64,000 nt of DNA from Adiantum capillus-veneris (taxonomy: Eukaryota; Streptophyta; Polypodiopsida; Polypodiales; Pteridaceae), in assembly GCA_014529385.2 (NCBI GenBank), contig CM043952.1:157651057-157715056 (forward strand), in the 5' to 3' direction. The stretch's first letter is position 1. Each line of letters begins with the position of its first letter. The notes beneath the pieces are model-generated. The model saw only the letters and a list, made by a program, of their open reading frames with translations, ran no database searches and had not been told where the DNA came from. Below are positions 13,966 through 26,557 of this stretch, piece after piece. Position numbers and translations under genes: made by a program.

Positions 13966-15360
13966 ATTCCAAGACGAGGGGTGGAGGAAAGCGTTGAAGG
14001 CGAGAAAAATCAAAGCGAAAGACAAGCGAACCCAAGGTGGGGTGTGCCAATCCGAAGAATCCAAAGCGAGGGAATAGGTGGGAAAAAGGCAAGCAAACCC
14101 ACGTCGGTGTGTGCACAAATCCAAAGTGGAACAAGCAAATCCGAGGTAGCAAAGGCGGAACGAGGAGAAAAATCTTGATGATATTTGAAGGTTTTTACCA
14201 AGAATTTCTCTAGGATTTGTGCTAAGCTTAGGTTTTTTTCTTGCCTTCCAGGTATAATTTATGGCTAAGTTTCAAAATTTATTGGTAGGATTACATTAAA
14301 CCTAACTTTACTTTGAGCATTCTCATACAATATAATGTTTTTTTCACAAAAGTTTAAAAACCGACATATAGGAAAATTTGCAGCAAATCAAACGAGCAAA
14401 ATCAATGTGAAAGACAAGTGTTTTTGCTAGGGAACCCAAGGCGGCATGCACGAATCCGATGTGACGAGAAAATTTGAGATGGCAAAAAGGTGGAGCGAAC
14501 CCAAGGCAGCATGCACGAATCTCAAGTGGCACAAGCAAAACCGAGGTGGCAAAGGCAAGAGGCAGAGAAAATTTACACTAAATTTCTTTAGGCTTTGTGT
14601 TAAACTTGGTTTTTTTCTTGCCTTCAAGTTAGAATTTTGTTGCTAAATCTATATTAGCTTCAAAAGAATACAATCCCGTCACGTTAATATAAATTCTCTC
14701 ACTCACAATTGTGAGTATAGCAAAACAAAAAAGAGAATTTATGGCTAAATCTCAAAATTTATAGGTAAACCTAAGTTTACTTTGAGCATTTGCACACAAT
14801 ACAATGTTTTTTCAAAAAAGTTTAAAAACCGACTGATTGAAAAATTAAAGGCAATTTTGCTATGTTTCATCAATGATTTTTCCCTAAAATTTGTAGGTTT
14901 TCTCATCTTCAAAACTAGAATTTAGAGGTGGATTTCAAATTTTCATATGTGAGAATACATAAAACTTGTGTTTTTCTTTCAAGCAATCTGATAGCCACTC
15001 ATATACACAATGCTTCTGCTGAGACACTTGGTAAACATGCATATGAAAAATTTTAGACGCAATCTACTTCTAATATATGAGCATTGGAAGCTTTGTATTT
15101 GAAAACAAATCCGAGGTTTAACTGAACACAAGCAAAACCGAGGCAGAAGGTGAGTGAACCCAAGGCGGCGTGACCGAATCCAAAGCAGCACAAGGAACCG
15201 AGGTGGGAGGGCAGATTTAGATGTGAATCTCAAAAATTATATGTGGAATTCTAGTAAAATCAGGGTTTCTTCTCACCTTGAATCAGCATTTAGAGGTAAA
15301 TCTCAAAATTTGTATGTAGGATTACACTAAATCTAGATTTTCTTTGAGCATTTACATACA
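13966..15360. repeat. complex diverged tandem repeats with GC-richer core
   Basis: A core reading AACCCAAGGCGGC, TGCACGAATCC, GGCACAAGCAAAACCGAGG and GGCAAAGGC occurs at about 14030-14165, 14430-14570 and 15125-15215. It alternates with AT-rich spacers sharing TTTTTTTCTTGCCTTC, GGCTAAATCTCAAAATTTAT and TACTTTGAGCATT. The spacers also contain versions of the CTTGGTAAACATGCATATGAAAAATTT unit seen at 4264-4835. No coding function is evident. Confidence 0.7.
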
Positions 15361-15363
15361 ACT

Positions 15364-16209
15364 TCTATACTATATATAGTGGAGCTTAAAATTTTTGAGG
15401 AAGGCCCAGAGCATCCACATAAACTATTAGGTGACCTTATTTTGCTTTCATTTCTATAACATTTGAAGGTGCCGATGGTGCATAAGTGTACATGAACAAA
15501 TAGTGTACACGTACTAACCTACTTATGCATAGTTGTGATCTGATGAACACTATTACCATACTTGTGCACAAAACATAGATAGAGATGCATGCAAGTGTGG
15601 CATCTGTAGAGAAACATAGACGGAAGGGCCAATCACATTCTTGATATTAAAAGAAATTCAACTCGTCTCTTTGAAACTTGAAGCTCTCTTGCTACATTGG
15701 AAACTATGAGCCCTAATAATTTTTTCACAACTCCACTCTTAGACATGAAAAGTTTTATGATTACACATTGTACCAGTTATGGGAACTCATATTTAAAAAC
15801 TTGCTTACTTACTCAGTTTGTACTTTTGCGTTTGGTAGCACTTCTATCAACCCTAGGTAGACCAAGGGGAAAGTCCTTCCTACTATATAGTAGGTTATGA
15901 TGTGCACTATTTCCATGCCTTGCTCTCACAAGAAAGAAGCAAGGATAGAAGCAAGTAAGAGAGTGGAGTCAAAACATTGAATCCAATTGTGTTCCCGTTG
16001 TTGAAACCAATTCTATTGAACCCACTCCATTGTTGAAACCAATTTTGTTTCCATTGTTGAAACCAATTCTATAGAATCCAATCTATTTTCAAACAAAGTT
16101 TTATGATCACATTGAATTCTCTTAGCTTTCAAATATTTCACACCATGCTAAATTATCTAAGCTATATAATCAAGCTTCGCAGCATTGCTAGACCCAGACA
16201 CACAAAAAG

Positions 16210-16252
<43 letters not shown>

Positions 16253-16526
16253 AATAAAAGTTTATTGAACAAGGGCTAACAACTCACAAAAGATAATTTC
16301 TTTGAGCCTAGCTCCCAAGCTTGGTATTAAAAAATGATTTGTAGCTACATATTCATATTTGTTAGAATTTGTCAAGAGGTTGTGTCATGCATCACTTTTA
16401 AAAATACAATAGATTATACATGTAGAATAGAGTATTGATGGTGTTCCACTGGGAGGAAAAGATAGCCCTATGAGAATAGTGGCCATGTTTCTTTGGTTGC
16501 AGCAACGCGCGGGTCACATACTAGTG
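15364..16526 (+). mobile_element. candidate non-autonomous Helitron
   Basis: The left end TCTATACTATATATAGTGG and right end GCAACGCGCGGGTCACATACTAG followed by T resemble plant Helitron termini: TC at 5', and a GC-rich stretch then CTAG before T at 3'. The base before TC is T rather than the expected A, and the left arm of the 3' hairpin is degraded. The interior (1163 bp) encodes nothing recognised. It contains three imperfect copies of CATTGTTGAAACCAATT (about 15985-16090) and a (CT)n tract at 16211-16246. Confidence 0.45.
16211..16246. repeat. (CT)n microsatellite
   Basis: About 18 CT units. Confidence 0.95.
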
Positions 16527-16774
16527 AGACTTAAATGGAAGTACTCTTTTACAAACCAGAAAATCAAAGAAAATTGCAATCAATCCCTCACTCTCACATG
16601 TATGCTACTATTTTTTTTTAAAACCAAGTACGCCCTGTGAATTAATTAGAAGAGACCAAAAGCATTACATCTGGGTGCCCAAGGAAAGGGCAGAAAGATA
16701 GAACATACATTGATACAAAATCTGATGGTCCTCCATGAGGGCTCATCATATATAATAAAGCATAATTCAAAGAC

Positions 16775-19700
16775 CTACAGTCTATCAATCTCAGCCTGTA
16801 GTTGTGAAATGAAGAACTGGGCGTCAGCATACTTGACTGCAAGGTCGTTCACATCATCCACCAGCCCCATTAGCCAGTCATGCATTAACTCCAGGGTGCC
16901 GTTGTCGACAAGATGCTCTTGAGCTTGCGGGCTCTGCAGGCAGTAGAACTGCATGGCATCGCCGAGAACTGCCATCCGGTTTCGATAGATCCTCAACTGA
17001 GACATGAGGAGGGTGGAGGCCTGCACATTACATCCAAAGAAAATGCTTTTTAGATTCTGATGAGCCCCAACATTACCATACATATGATTATTCCTATATG
17101 TCCACAGCACCACAGAAACTCATCTCTACTCCTCTGCCAAAACTCATGAAGAATTGTGGTCCCCTCCCCTAGTAGAAATTGCTTCCAACTAGGTACATAT
17201 CCCAAGGTTTTGAATAGGGGGGCAAGAATTCTGAGGTTAGAGGGGCAATTGATGAACAAATGTGGTATGTCTTCTAAATGCTGCTGGCATCTGGGGCAAA
17301 TCCCATCACCCAACCTAATATTTCTCTGTTTCTCCCCTGTCCACAGGGCTTTATGTAGAATTAGCCACATCAGAACTGACTGTTTGGGCTGGATATGCCT
17401 GTGCCAGATGGAGGAGAGCTTAAAGTTCCATTGTTTTCTATCCCATGACACGTGCCACCTGCGGTTCAGAGTGACATGGAGGGTAGGGTCACATGGCTTG
17501 ATAAGGTCAGGAGGGTTAGTAAGAGCTGCACCTCCCTTCCAGCAAAGATCTTTACTGGTAGGTTCTAGATTTTCCTCAAAGATCCAAGAACTCTCCAAAG
17601 GAAAATCAGAGATCCTTCTTTCTATGAGGAGCACCTCCCAAGGTTGAAGTTGGAAACGTGTGAGGAGTTGGTGACCAGTATACTAAGAATGGGAGTCAGC
17701 ATTCCACAGGTCCATCCATCTTTGTAGTCCTTTTTTATGAATTCTCCTTGCTGTCCTCAGTTGGGCTGCTGTGATAAGGGGGATTGGGGGCTTAGACCAC
17801 TAGATAGACTCATAGTTCAGGATGATCTCCCCTTTCCTAGATGTCGAGATGTACCTTAAACTACTTCTGTACCGATTCCATGCCTCCCAAATTGACTTGA
17901 TAAGGTGAGATCCCACGGAGGAGACAGGTTTTGAGCCAAAGAAAATAGTAATCCATGGTAGATCGTTCCACTTGGGATCACCTTTGATGTGAAAAAGTTT
18001 CAAATTTCTGAACAAGAGTCTAGCCCACTCCGCCTCCGGGTGGTCAAGAGCTCTTATGACCAGTTTGGAGGAAAGTTTACCCGCCCATTAGCCAAGATCT
18101 CGAACGCCCAGTCCTCCAAGAGACTTAGGCAGGGTGAAAACATCCCACTTGAATTTTGCAGCACCTCTTTTAAAAGGATCCCCAGACCATAGGAAATTCC
18201 TGCACACTTTGATTGCTTCCCTGATGTGGGAGTGAGGAGGACGCCAACAGCATAGAAAGAATAATAGGTAGGCAGAGATGAAATGGTTAAGGACCAAGAC
18301 CCTTCCCACTATGTTAGCTTGGAGACCAATCCACCTATTCAGTTTGCTTCTGAACCTTTCCATCACCCATGCCCATCTCTGCCTCATGGTAACTCCGAAC
18401 CCTAGGGGGATACCAAGAAGCCTAAACACTTGTCCATCAGGAATCACTTGGCAACCTTGGTATAGCAGCCATTGAGGGATGGGGGAATAGGAGGCTCTCA
18501 CTCCTGTTTTAGCATGATTGATCCTCGAGGCAGAGGCTGAGCAGAAAATGTCTAGAGCCTCCCAGAAGTGTTTCAAAGAGTTCTCCTCATTCTTGAGCAG
18601 TCCATTCGTGTCATCTGCGAATTGAGAAAGGCAGAGCTGTTTGGAGGTGCCTGGCAAAGAGATACCCTGAATGAAGCCTCTCTGCATCCAGCCTTTGATG
18701 AGGCAGTTAAAACCATCTCCAGCTATTTCAAAGAGTAGGGGGGCCAAGCGGTAGCATTGTCTCACTGACCTGTTCAGAACGAATGCTTCTGAAATCATCC
18801 CATTGAGGGCTACTTTTGCATGGGCATTCCCGAGGAGCGTTTTGACGAACCTTAAGAGGTTCTGGACAAACCCCATGTGGTGGAGACTTTCTAAAATGAA
18901 GGACCATTCGAGTCTGTCGTAGGCCTTGTCATACTCTACTTTAACAAAGACGTAGTCCTGCTTCGTTTCTTCAGCATATTCAACCCCTTCCTAGAGGGCT
19001 ATGACAGCCTCAAGGATCCTCCTACCTTTGATAAACCCTTTCTGCTCCTCATTAAGCCATTTTGACAGATGGATGGAGATTCGATTAGCAACAGACTTGG
19101 CAAATACTTTGTAGGCTAAGTTGAGCATAGTGAGGGGTCTCCAATTGCTAAGATCTTCTTTTGGCCCTTTTTGTGGAGAAGCTTTATAACTCCAGTGTTG
19201 ATGAGGTTTGGGAGAGCGTGGTACTTTAGAGACTCCTCCCAGAGTTGAAGGAGGCAAGGAGTAATGATTTCTTTGAATTGCTGGAAAAACTCGGCCGGGA
19301 GACCGTCCAGCCCCAGGGTTTTATTGGGCTTAATAGATTCAATTGCAGAGTAGATATCTGCTGAGAAGAGAGGGGAGTCAATGATAGCCACATCTTCGGC
19401 AGGAATGACCCTCTTTATAAAGTCCCAAATGATTCTTCTGTTAGCTGCCACCTGCTCGGAAATAACCTCCTTGGGGCTGAATAGAGTCTCAAAGTGACCC
19501 CTGACGAATTCTAGGTTGCTTTCCTCTGAATCAGCAACACCACTCCCAGTGAGGAGCCAGGGAACAAGTTCCTTGGTATTTTTCTTTCTCAGGCTGTGGA
19601 ACATCTCCTTAGACGGCCTGTCGGTTTTACCTGCCCACCATTCTTTGAAAAATAGCTTAGTGTGTTGTAGAGCTAGGTCCTCTTCGTCTCGCAGATGGGC

Positions 19701-20689
19701 CCTGAGAGAGTTTATCTTGTCCTGGTGGGATGGGTTAGGGGCTTGATCACTTTCAAGAAGGCACAATTCTGCATAGACATGATCTCTTTTTTCTTTCCTT
19801 AATCTGGTGACCTCTTTCCTAGTGTTGACGAGCAGCTTTTGCATTTGCTTTACTGCACTGCACCATGCTTTGGTTGGGGAGGAGGAGGAAGAGAAGGTAC
19901 CAGTCTAGATGCTTCTCATGCTATCAATCACTTCGGGTCTGGAGAAAAGGCTTGGGTCAGTGTGAAACCAGTTATTGCGAATTTTACTGGCTTTATCATC
20001 AAATGTGGAGACGAGGGGGTAATGATCGGACAAGCATGAGGTGTATATGGTTTAGATTTGACCCTGTTAAAACTGTTGGCCACCTGAGCCGAAACATAGC
20101 ATCTATCTAGTCTGGCTTTCCTAGCTAGATGACCCCTACTGTAGTTCTACCAGGTAAACTCGCCTTGAACGCAGACATCCCATAAGTCAAGAAGATCCTT
20201 ACAAGACTCCCACTTGATCTTCTCCTCTCCCTGGATGACCTGAACCATCCTGAGATATCTATCATCTAGGGATTCAACCATGTTGAAATCCCCTACGAGC
20301 ATCAGAGGGCAAGGAAGGGATGAGATCTCCTCCCAAATTTTGGCTCGATTGCTTGTGGACCCTCCAACATAAACTGAAACAAGCAGGCAATTAAAGGGGT
20401 GGGGTAGGGGGATAGCACACCAGAATTCAGACTGTCTAGCTCGATCCAACCCAACAACCAGATCTTTCTTTAGCCCAATGGCAGTACCTCCAGCTCCTCG
20501 AGCATGAGTAGAGACTACCCACAAAAAATCTGGACAAATCTCTTTAAGCCGCCTGGAGAGATCCTCTCCCACTGTCTTAATCTCTTGTAGAGAGCAGATG
20601 TCCACTGGATTGCCCTTCAACCATGCTCTGATTTTTTGGGCTTTAAGAGGATCCGAGATCCCTTTTAAATTCCACGACAGGAGTTTCAT
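16775..20689 (-). pseudogene. LINE ORF2: endonuclease, reverse transcriptase, zinc knuckle (broken)
   Basis: The start is the ATG at 20689, reading MKLLSWNLKGI, 21 bp after the ORF1 stop. The APE-type endonuclease shows WN, LQE, GDFN and the catalytic SDHYPLV (20010-20030). Reverse transcriptase follows with NWRPLTMLN, VEYDKAYDRLEW, SVRQCYRLAPLLF (normally QGCPLSP), QFADDTNGLL (18603-18629), then GGLGV and a C-terminal CPRCQQHLEDIPHLFINCP knuckle (about 17225-17290). Breaks: stop codons near 20150, 19905, 18989, 18085, 17800 and 17685, with frame changes near 19158 and 17107. The domain set is complete but not functional. This family copies its RNA into DNA at a nicked target. Confidence 0.9.
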
Positions 20690-20710
20690 CGATTGGTCTT
20701 CTTCTTACCC

Positions 20711-21178
20711 TTATTCTGCTTGGGTCTTGTTGGGGGTACTAGTCACTGCAGAATGATTTCTCTTATTGTCTTTAACTATCTCCATTGGTTCTGAGGATGT
20801 GTTGGCATTCAATTCCTGTAAAGGCACCTGGGATGCTTGATTGAGGTCAATGACCTTGGACCTAACTTCCAACTGGAGTTCGGGAGGGGGAAGAGCCTCG
20901 CCAGAGGCTTTGTCCTTGGGGGTGGCTCCAATTTCTCCTTTGTCTGGCTCAGACCCAGAATCGGAAACCTCGGACTCTTCCCACAAGGGGAGCTCTGCAA
21001 GGAGAGCGAACCGATTGTGATTCTTGGGTTTCAGACGGTTTCCTTCTGACTTGCCGGCAGGGGTCCTGGAGGTCTTGGTGGCTGTTGGAGCAGTCCCTTC
21101 AGCTTTCTTAGCAGGTGATTTGAGGTCAGCCTTCTTGGCAACAGGGGGGTCTTCCTTGGGAGGGGGAGGAGGGGGATA
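20711..21178 (-). pseudogene. LINE ORF1, C-terminal part
   Basis: A proline-, lysine- and serine-rich segment with PPPPPP at its start, RFALLAELP in the middle, and an acidic stretch SDSGSEPDKGE. It stops just before ORF2. No zinc knuckle or RNA-recognition fold is visible in what remains. The open frame continues upstream into flanking DNA only by chance. Confidence 0.7.
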
Positions 21179-21192
21179 TATGCTACTATTTT

Positions 21193-22949
21193 GATCCGCC
21201 TCCAAAAATAACCCATTGATTAGGTCCACAGATGCGAATCTTTCATTCCCAAAGCAAAATGGAGTACATTATTCTAAAGTTCTCTCCTCCCCCTCTGGTT
21301 CTCTCTCTTCTTGAGTTCAAATGTAGAGTGTAGAAGAGATAAGATAGAAAGGGAACATATGTGTTAGGAGGAGGGGGGTCTCGCAGGAGAAGAACCATGC
21401 ACCTTGCATTCACATTTCCAAGTTTCAGGCAACGCGAGCTCTTTACCTGCGAGCTCTAGAGGCGTCCATCTCTCCTGCTTAAAAAGAGGTTGCTTGCGGG
21501 AACCTTGGCACCGCCCATCTTCAGCTTGCAAGCATCGCCTCTTCGGATCCTCACATCAACCCCTGCTTCTGTCTCTCCCACAACTGTCCCTACTTCTGTG
21601 AAGCCCTCGGCCATGGTTTCCTTGCCAGGAGCCCCCCTTGTTGGATCGCCTTCATCGAAACCCAACTCTCTGACATCGCCTCCCTCGTAGTTGCGGATGC
21701 TTCTGCTGTTGCCTCTCGCTGCGGATCTAACAAGTAGAAGCTCTACAAATCCAATGCATTGGAAACGCTTGTTGGTCTCCGTGGTGCCTTGTCAAAGCTT
21801 GTATCGCATGCCCCTCGCGATGCTCATATGCTCTCTCTCTCTCTCTCTCTCTCCTCTCCTCTCCTCTGTCTCTCATTTGACCAAAATGGTTAAATTATCA
21901 GTCCATACTATATAGAGCACCAGAGCAAAAAAAACAAAACCATGTAGACACTAAACTAATATCAAAACATTGATGCTTGATTACTCTTGGCAGAGCTTGA
22001 AGAGATTCCCATTCAACAAGCAAGCCTAGCCAAAAATCATGAGAAACACTTGTTTGCGTTCTGTGGAGAACTGCCCAAACAAGTCACCTACAGCTTCATC
22101 TTAGATCACTAGAATCCTGGAATGTCAACCCCCCATAAGGGGCTAACCATGATTTCTAGCATGGCATCGGCTCCCACATCCACTCTTTCTATCAGCACTT
22201 GTAGATGACATCCTCACAAGACCTCAGACATCCCTCGCGAGACACCATCGTCAAGCCCCCTAGCATGATGCACACATACCTACCCTTCGCCCTTCTCCCT
22301 TCACCTACCCGGAGCCTCCAGTCTCATATCCCCTACACTACCTGCATAGCAAGGCTTATCATGCAATGCCACATCGCATTGATGCACACAAAAATCACAC
22401 CCTAATCTCTTTATGCCGCTTGTCGTGCAGCCTCAGGCAAAGAAAAATTCTCTCCTTCTCTGATTCGGAATCACTTTGGATTCCCCTTAATGAACCCCAA
22501 TAGAGAAATTGGGCAGGCCTAGTGATCCCTTCCTCACGAAGGCTTGTTTTATAAAGCCAAATTTTTTGGATGAGAGCCTAGAGGGAGATGGAAAAAGTTA
22601 AACACCCACCTAAATTTCCAAAAAAATAGTGCAAAATACTAAAAATCAGCTCAATTTTGTTTAATTTTCTTTTGGAAGCATCATGAATATAAATATTATG
22701 TTGTTAAAATATTTTTTCTCAAACAATTTCAAAGGTTTTAATATATATATATTTTTGGTACTTCTATGTGTTTTTTGAATTGCGACCCACAACTAGGAGA
22801 CTACTTGAAAATAGGTAAAATGCTCATCAAAATCAACATTGCATGTGCTTGATGCTCACATTGTCATTATTGATCCTCATTGCCACTTAGTATAGACTCC
22901 CTATGTCAAAGTCTAAACCCTTTGTGATAAAGATAATGTGTGTAAAGGA
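21193..22949. other. unassigned sequence between LINE and second CACTA copy
   Basis: The first part (21193-22500) is C/T-rich with several short open frames (21404-21690, 22205-22405) that I do not recognise; none has a supported start or domain. A CT tract lies at 21832-21853. The second part is AT-rich. Confidence 0.4.
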
Positions 22950-23208
22950 GAGAGATTGTAAAACTAGAGCTCAGCTAAACATTACTCCGCGTATTACTGT
23001 GCCTATTTCCAATGTTATTACCGTGCATTTTTCTACCTTTATTACCTCCACTATTATCGTAGAATGAATTGGAGCCAAAAAAAAAAAAAAATCAAGTTTG
23101 GATATTTCTTTCGATTTTATAAAATAAAAAACAAATTTGGGTACTTCTTTCTATTTGATCATTAAATTCATCACACACATTTGATTAACATAGATTAGCT
23201 TGCTTGAT

Positions 23209-23249
<41 letters not shown>

Positions 23250-23533
23250 CAACACGACAAAAACTGCTCATAGAATAACATATACAAAATGTCTATGAAT
23301 TATCTTCAAAAAGATATCTACAAGTGACATTATTTAGATCTAAATCCATGGCTCCTAAATCAACAAAGAGAGAAACTGATCGTAGACGTGTTGGCTTCAT
23401 CATCTTTGAATTCGTGATCTTCCATCTCATCATCATCATCATCATGGCAATCATCCTCCTCGCTAATTTTGGTGGTGAGACTTGATTCTCTCTCTCCTCG
23501 GTCTCCTCCTCATCCAAAGTAGTAGGTGGGAAA
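22950..23533 (-). mobile_element. CACTA copy 2, 3' part (acidic tail and 3' flank)
   Basis: On the minus strand 23530-23292 encodes the end of a CACTA transposase: TTLDEEETEE, a Met/Glu/Asp-rich tail and VSLFVDLGAMDLDL ending in a stop, matching the tail of copy 1 (3480-3727). The flank has a GA tract at the same place as CT in copy 1 and GGTAATAA-like motifs (22980-23075). The gene continues at 32462 beyond an inserted LTR element. Confidence 0.85.
23214..23248. repeat. (GA)n microsatellite
   Basis: About 17 GA units in the CACTA 3' flank; the counterpart of 3883-3912. Confidence 0.95.
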
Positions 23534-23676
23534 TGCCAAGCCTAAGGTAGGGCTAGACAAGCCAAGGGCTAGGACATACATGCAATAAAGGGGGGTCCCA
23601 TAAATGGCATGGCCAAGGGTCTATATAGGGCACGGTTGGGTGGTGAAGAGCATGTACTTGTCTTCCTAATCTCACA
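23534..23676 (+). repeat. 5' LTR (143 bp)
   Basis: Starts TGCCAAGCCTAAGGTAGG and ends CTCACA. It includes a TATA-like CTATATAGGG. It matches 32318-32461. Confidence 0.85.
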
Positions 23677-23677
23677 C

Positions 23678-23689
23678 TAGTATCAGAGC
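23678..23689 (+). other. primer-binding site, tRNA-Met type
   Basis: TAGTATCAGAGC one base after the LTR, with the same single change from TGGTATCAGAGC as at 5996-6007. Confidence 0.75.
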
Positions 23690-23699
23690 TAGGTATTTA

Positions 23700-26557
23700 C
23701 ACGTTCAGTCTGACCATTTGTTTCAAGATGATCTGCAGTACTGATGTTGAGTTCTGCACTCAAATGTCTTAACATAAACCTCCAAAAAATATTGTTAAAC
23801 TTGGGATCACGATCACTCACAATATTGTTGGACATGCCGTACAACCTGTACAAATTGTCAACAAATAACTTAGCTAACTCTGGAGTTTTAATTGTGACTT
23901 GGTTGCAATAAATTTGCAAAATTTAGTGAATTGATCGACAACCAACCATACCAAGTCATGATCTTGCATAATGGTTGGTAAACCCACAATGAAATTCATA
24001 GAGATACTTTTTTGTTTACCATTAAGAATCTCCAATAAGGGACCTCCTAATTTCAAGCACTTTGATTTATTCACTTGGCATTCTTGGCAATGCAAGACAT
24101 AGTTTTGAACATACCCGTGTAAACTTGGTCAGTAAAACTATCATCGTACGAGTGCATACATTTTCTTTATGCATGGGTGCCTTGCATTGAGACTGTCATG
24201 ACATTCTTTAAGAATTTGGTTCCAAATGTCTGTTTTGTGGGTACACAATTTCTCCCCTTGTGAAGTAGGTACCCATCATCTATGGAAAAAATTTCCATCT
24301 CTGCTGATCATCACGCAAAATAGGAGACCTAGGTGTGGAGGAAAGAGACACACTACCAGCATTGGAGTGAAAAGGATCCCTCGCTTTCATATGGCTCCAC
24401 ACTTTGGAGTATGTTCCATCATGCTCATATTTGTCCTTAAGAGATTCCAAAAAATCACTTTGAAGCTCTATGAAGAAAAGAGAGTTAATCTCAGGCATAC
24501 GGCTAAGAACATTAGCTACCACATTGTATTTTTCTTTATGATACCGGAGCTTTCTATCATACTCGTGAAGAATCTCAGTCCATTTGGCCTTTTGGCCCTT
24601 CAATTTTTTTTTAATAAATCATTTTATACTTTTATGGTCAAACAAATTCTCAAATTGAGCCGCATACAAATAATGCCGCCATGTTTTCATAGCAGACACT
24701 ATTGCATAGAGTTCCCATTTGTAAACATAGTAATTTTGTTGTGCACAATCAAGCTTTTTGCTTTCAAATGAAAATGGCCTTCCCTCCCACAACAAGATTG
24801 CTTCAATAGCACACTCATTTGTAAACAGAGTAGTTTTGTTGTGCAAAATTAAGCTTCTTGCTTTCAAATGCGATTGACCTTCCCTCCCACAGAAGGACTA
24901 CTCCAATAGCAACTATTTCTAACACAAACGGTTTCATAGGGTCAATAATAGCTAAAATTGTAACTAATGCAATCTTGAGAGCATCAAAACATTACTATTG
25001 ATTATCTCCCCAACGAAAGGTTTTTCCCTTGGATTTCTGTTGGTCCATCACATCAGAACAACAATATGAGCATACTTTTTACTGAATCATGGATAAAAAC
25101 CTGCAAATCCCAAAAATTTGCACCTCTTTCAAATTTTTGGGAGAAGGTTATCTCCTAAGGGCATCCACGTTGGATTTATCCATATATAGCATGGCAACTG
25201 AAATTACATACCCCAAATAGTGAATTTTCTCCTTGAGAAAATCACACTTGGATTCCTTGGCATATAACTTGTTTTGTCGTAACAACTCAAACATGTGCTT
25301 CGGATGTTGTAAGTTCTCTTCTTTAGATGCACTATACACTAGAATTTCATTGAGGAAAATGATAAAAAAACCTGCCCAAATATGGTTTCAAGACACTGTC
25401 CATAAATGTCATGAAAGTATCTGGTGCATTGGTCAACCCGAAGGGCATAACCAAAAACTCATAGTGTCCAAACCTTGTTTGGAGAGCATTTTTGGGTATA
25501 CCAGCAAGCCTAATGCGTACTTGATGATACCTTGACCACAAATCTATCTTCGTGAAGATACAAGAATGGGTGAGCTTATCAAACAACTCATCCAATCTCG
25601 GCAACGGATACTTGATCTTAACAATAACCACGTTTAACCCACGACAATGTACGCACATGTGAATATACCTTCCTTTTTCTCCACCAAAAAGATGGAAGAT
25701 GCCCATGGTGAAGAATTGGATTGCATAAACCCTCTATTGAGATAGTTAGTAAGGTGATGTCCCACCTCAATAGCCTCAAAAACTCATTCTATGGGGTGGT
25801 TCACTTACGAAATTATTGCCTACAATCACGTCTATGCCATGTTGCACAATACGTGTCGGTGGTAACCCTGGTGGAAAATCATCTGAAACCACATCTTTGT
25901 ATTCCATTGATAATTCTTTTAACTTATTAAAAACAATTGCTTGTTCTAGTGAGAGAGAAGTAGCCATAATTAGAAGATTAGAGAGAAGAATGGGGCGTTG
26001 AGGAATTGTCGCTCAAAACATTATCAACATTTGACAAAAAAAGACACAACGAGTAACACAAAAATAGTTCTTCTATTTCATCTTAAGAAGAGAGTTCCAT
26101 AAGCATGGATATACAAATTAGTGATGAGGAAGGAACATCCTTCTCCCCCAACAGTAGCATGTGCATGCCATTGGATTTGAACATCAAACTATTATGCTTA
26201 CTGGCTATGTTTTAATGATAACCCTAACCCATATAACCACTTTTAAATAAGGACCACATCTGTCCAATCCATGATGTGGATATTCAAGGATGTGTGATAC
26301 CCTTGAATCTCTATCATTACATCCTTTACTTGAGTATTCCACACCTCGGCATCATGGCCATTGATCATCACTACATTTTGATGGTGGGAACTAGGAGTCT
26401 GGGGTAAATTGAGCCATTTCACTAGCTTATAATTAGTGAAATTTTGTGAAGCACTATCATCTACCAAGATTTGCACCTTGTGACCTTGGAAAAACCCATG
26501 CATGTGCACAGCTTGTGTGGACCAAAGTTCGGCTACCATATTGATGTGTTGCACCAA
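23700..26557 (-). pseudogene. antisense gypsy pol fragment: protease, reverse transcriptase, RNase H, integrase
   Basis: Reading right to left: protease with ILVDDSASQNF (about 26440-26470); a spacer and [13 protein letters not shown] (25850-25900); reverse transcriptase with CVHCRGLN, KIDLWSRYHQVR and MPFGLTNAP; RNase H with WRHYLYAAQF and DHKS (24619-24867); integrase zinc region ECHDS and HCQECQVNK; then MNFIVGLP, where the usual catalytic Asp is Asn; IVSDRDPKF; and GQTERVN at the far left. Many frame breaks. It is the same lineage as 40342-46322 but lies antisense in the leader of the surrounding gypsy element, starting within about 20 bases of its primer-binding site. No LTRs of its own were found. 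Confidence 0.85.
24721..24920. repeat. 100-bp tandem duplication in RNase H
   Basis: GTAAACATAGTAATTTTGTT (24721) recurs as GTAAACAGAGTAGTTTTGTT (24821); the two units are adjacent with a period of 100 bp. Confidence 0.85.

Larger units (their letters stand above)
16601..21192 (-). mobile_element. LINE (non-LTR retrotransposon), nearly full coding span, 5'-truncated
   Basis: A 14-bp target-site duplication, TATGCTACTATTTT, flanks the element at 16601-16614 and 21179-21192. On the minus strand the inner order is partial ORF1, ORF2, short 3' UTR and a short A tract, which appears as T on the plus strand right beside the left duplication. The body is about 4.56 kb. The right boundary cuts ORF1 at its proline run, so the first residues of the apparent open frame at 21193-21229 belong to flanking DNA. 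Confidence 0.88.

Noticed and set aside
21404..21915. Host gene encoded by overlapping frames after the LINE
   Set aside because: Frames on both strands are short, low in conserved motifs and C/T-biased; no domain or splice pattern supports a gene.
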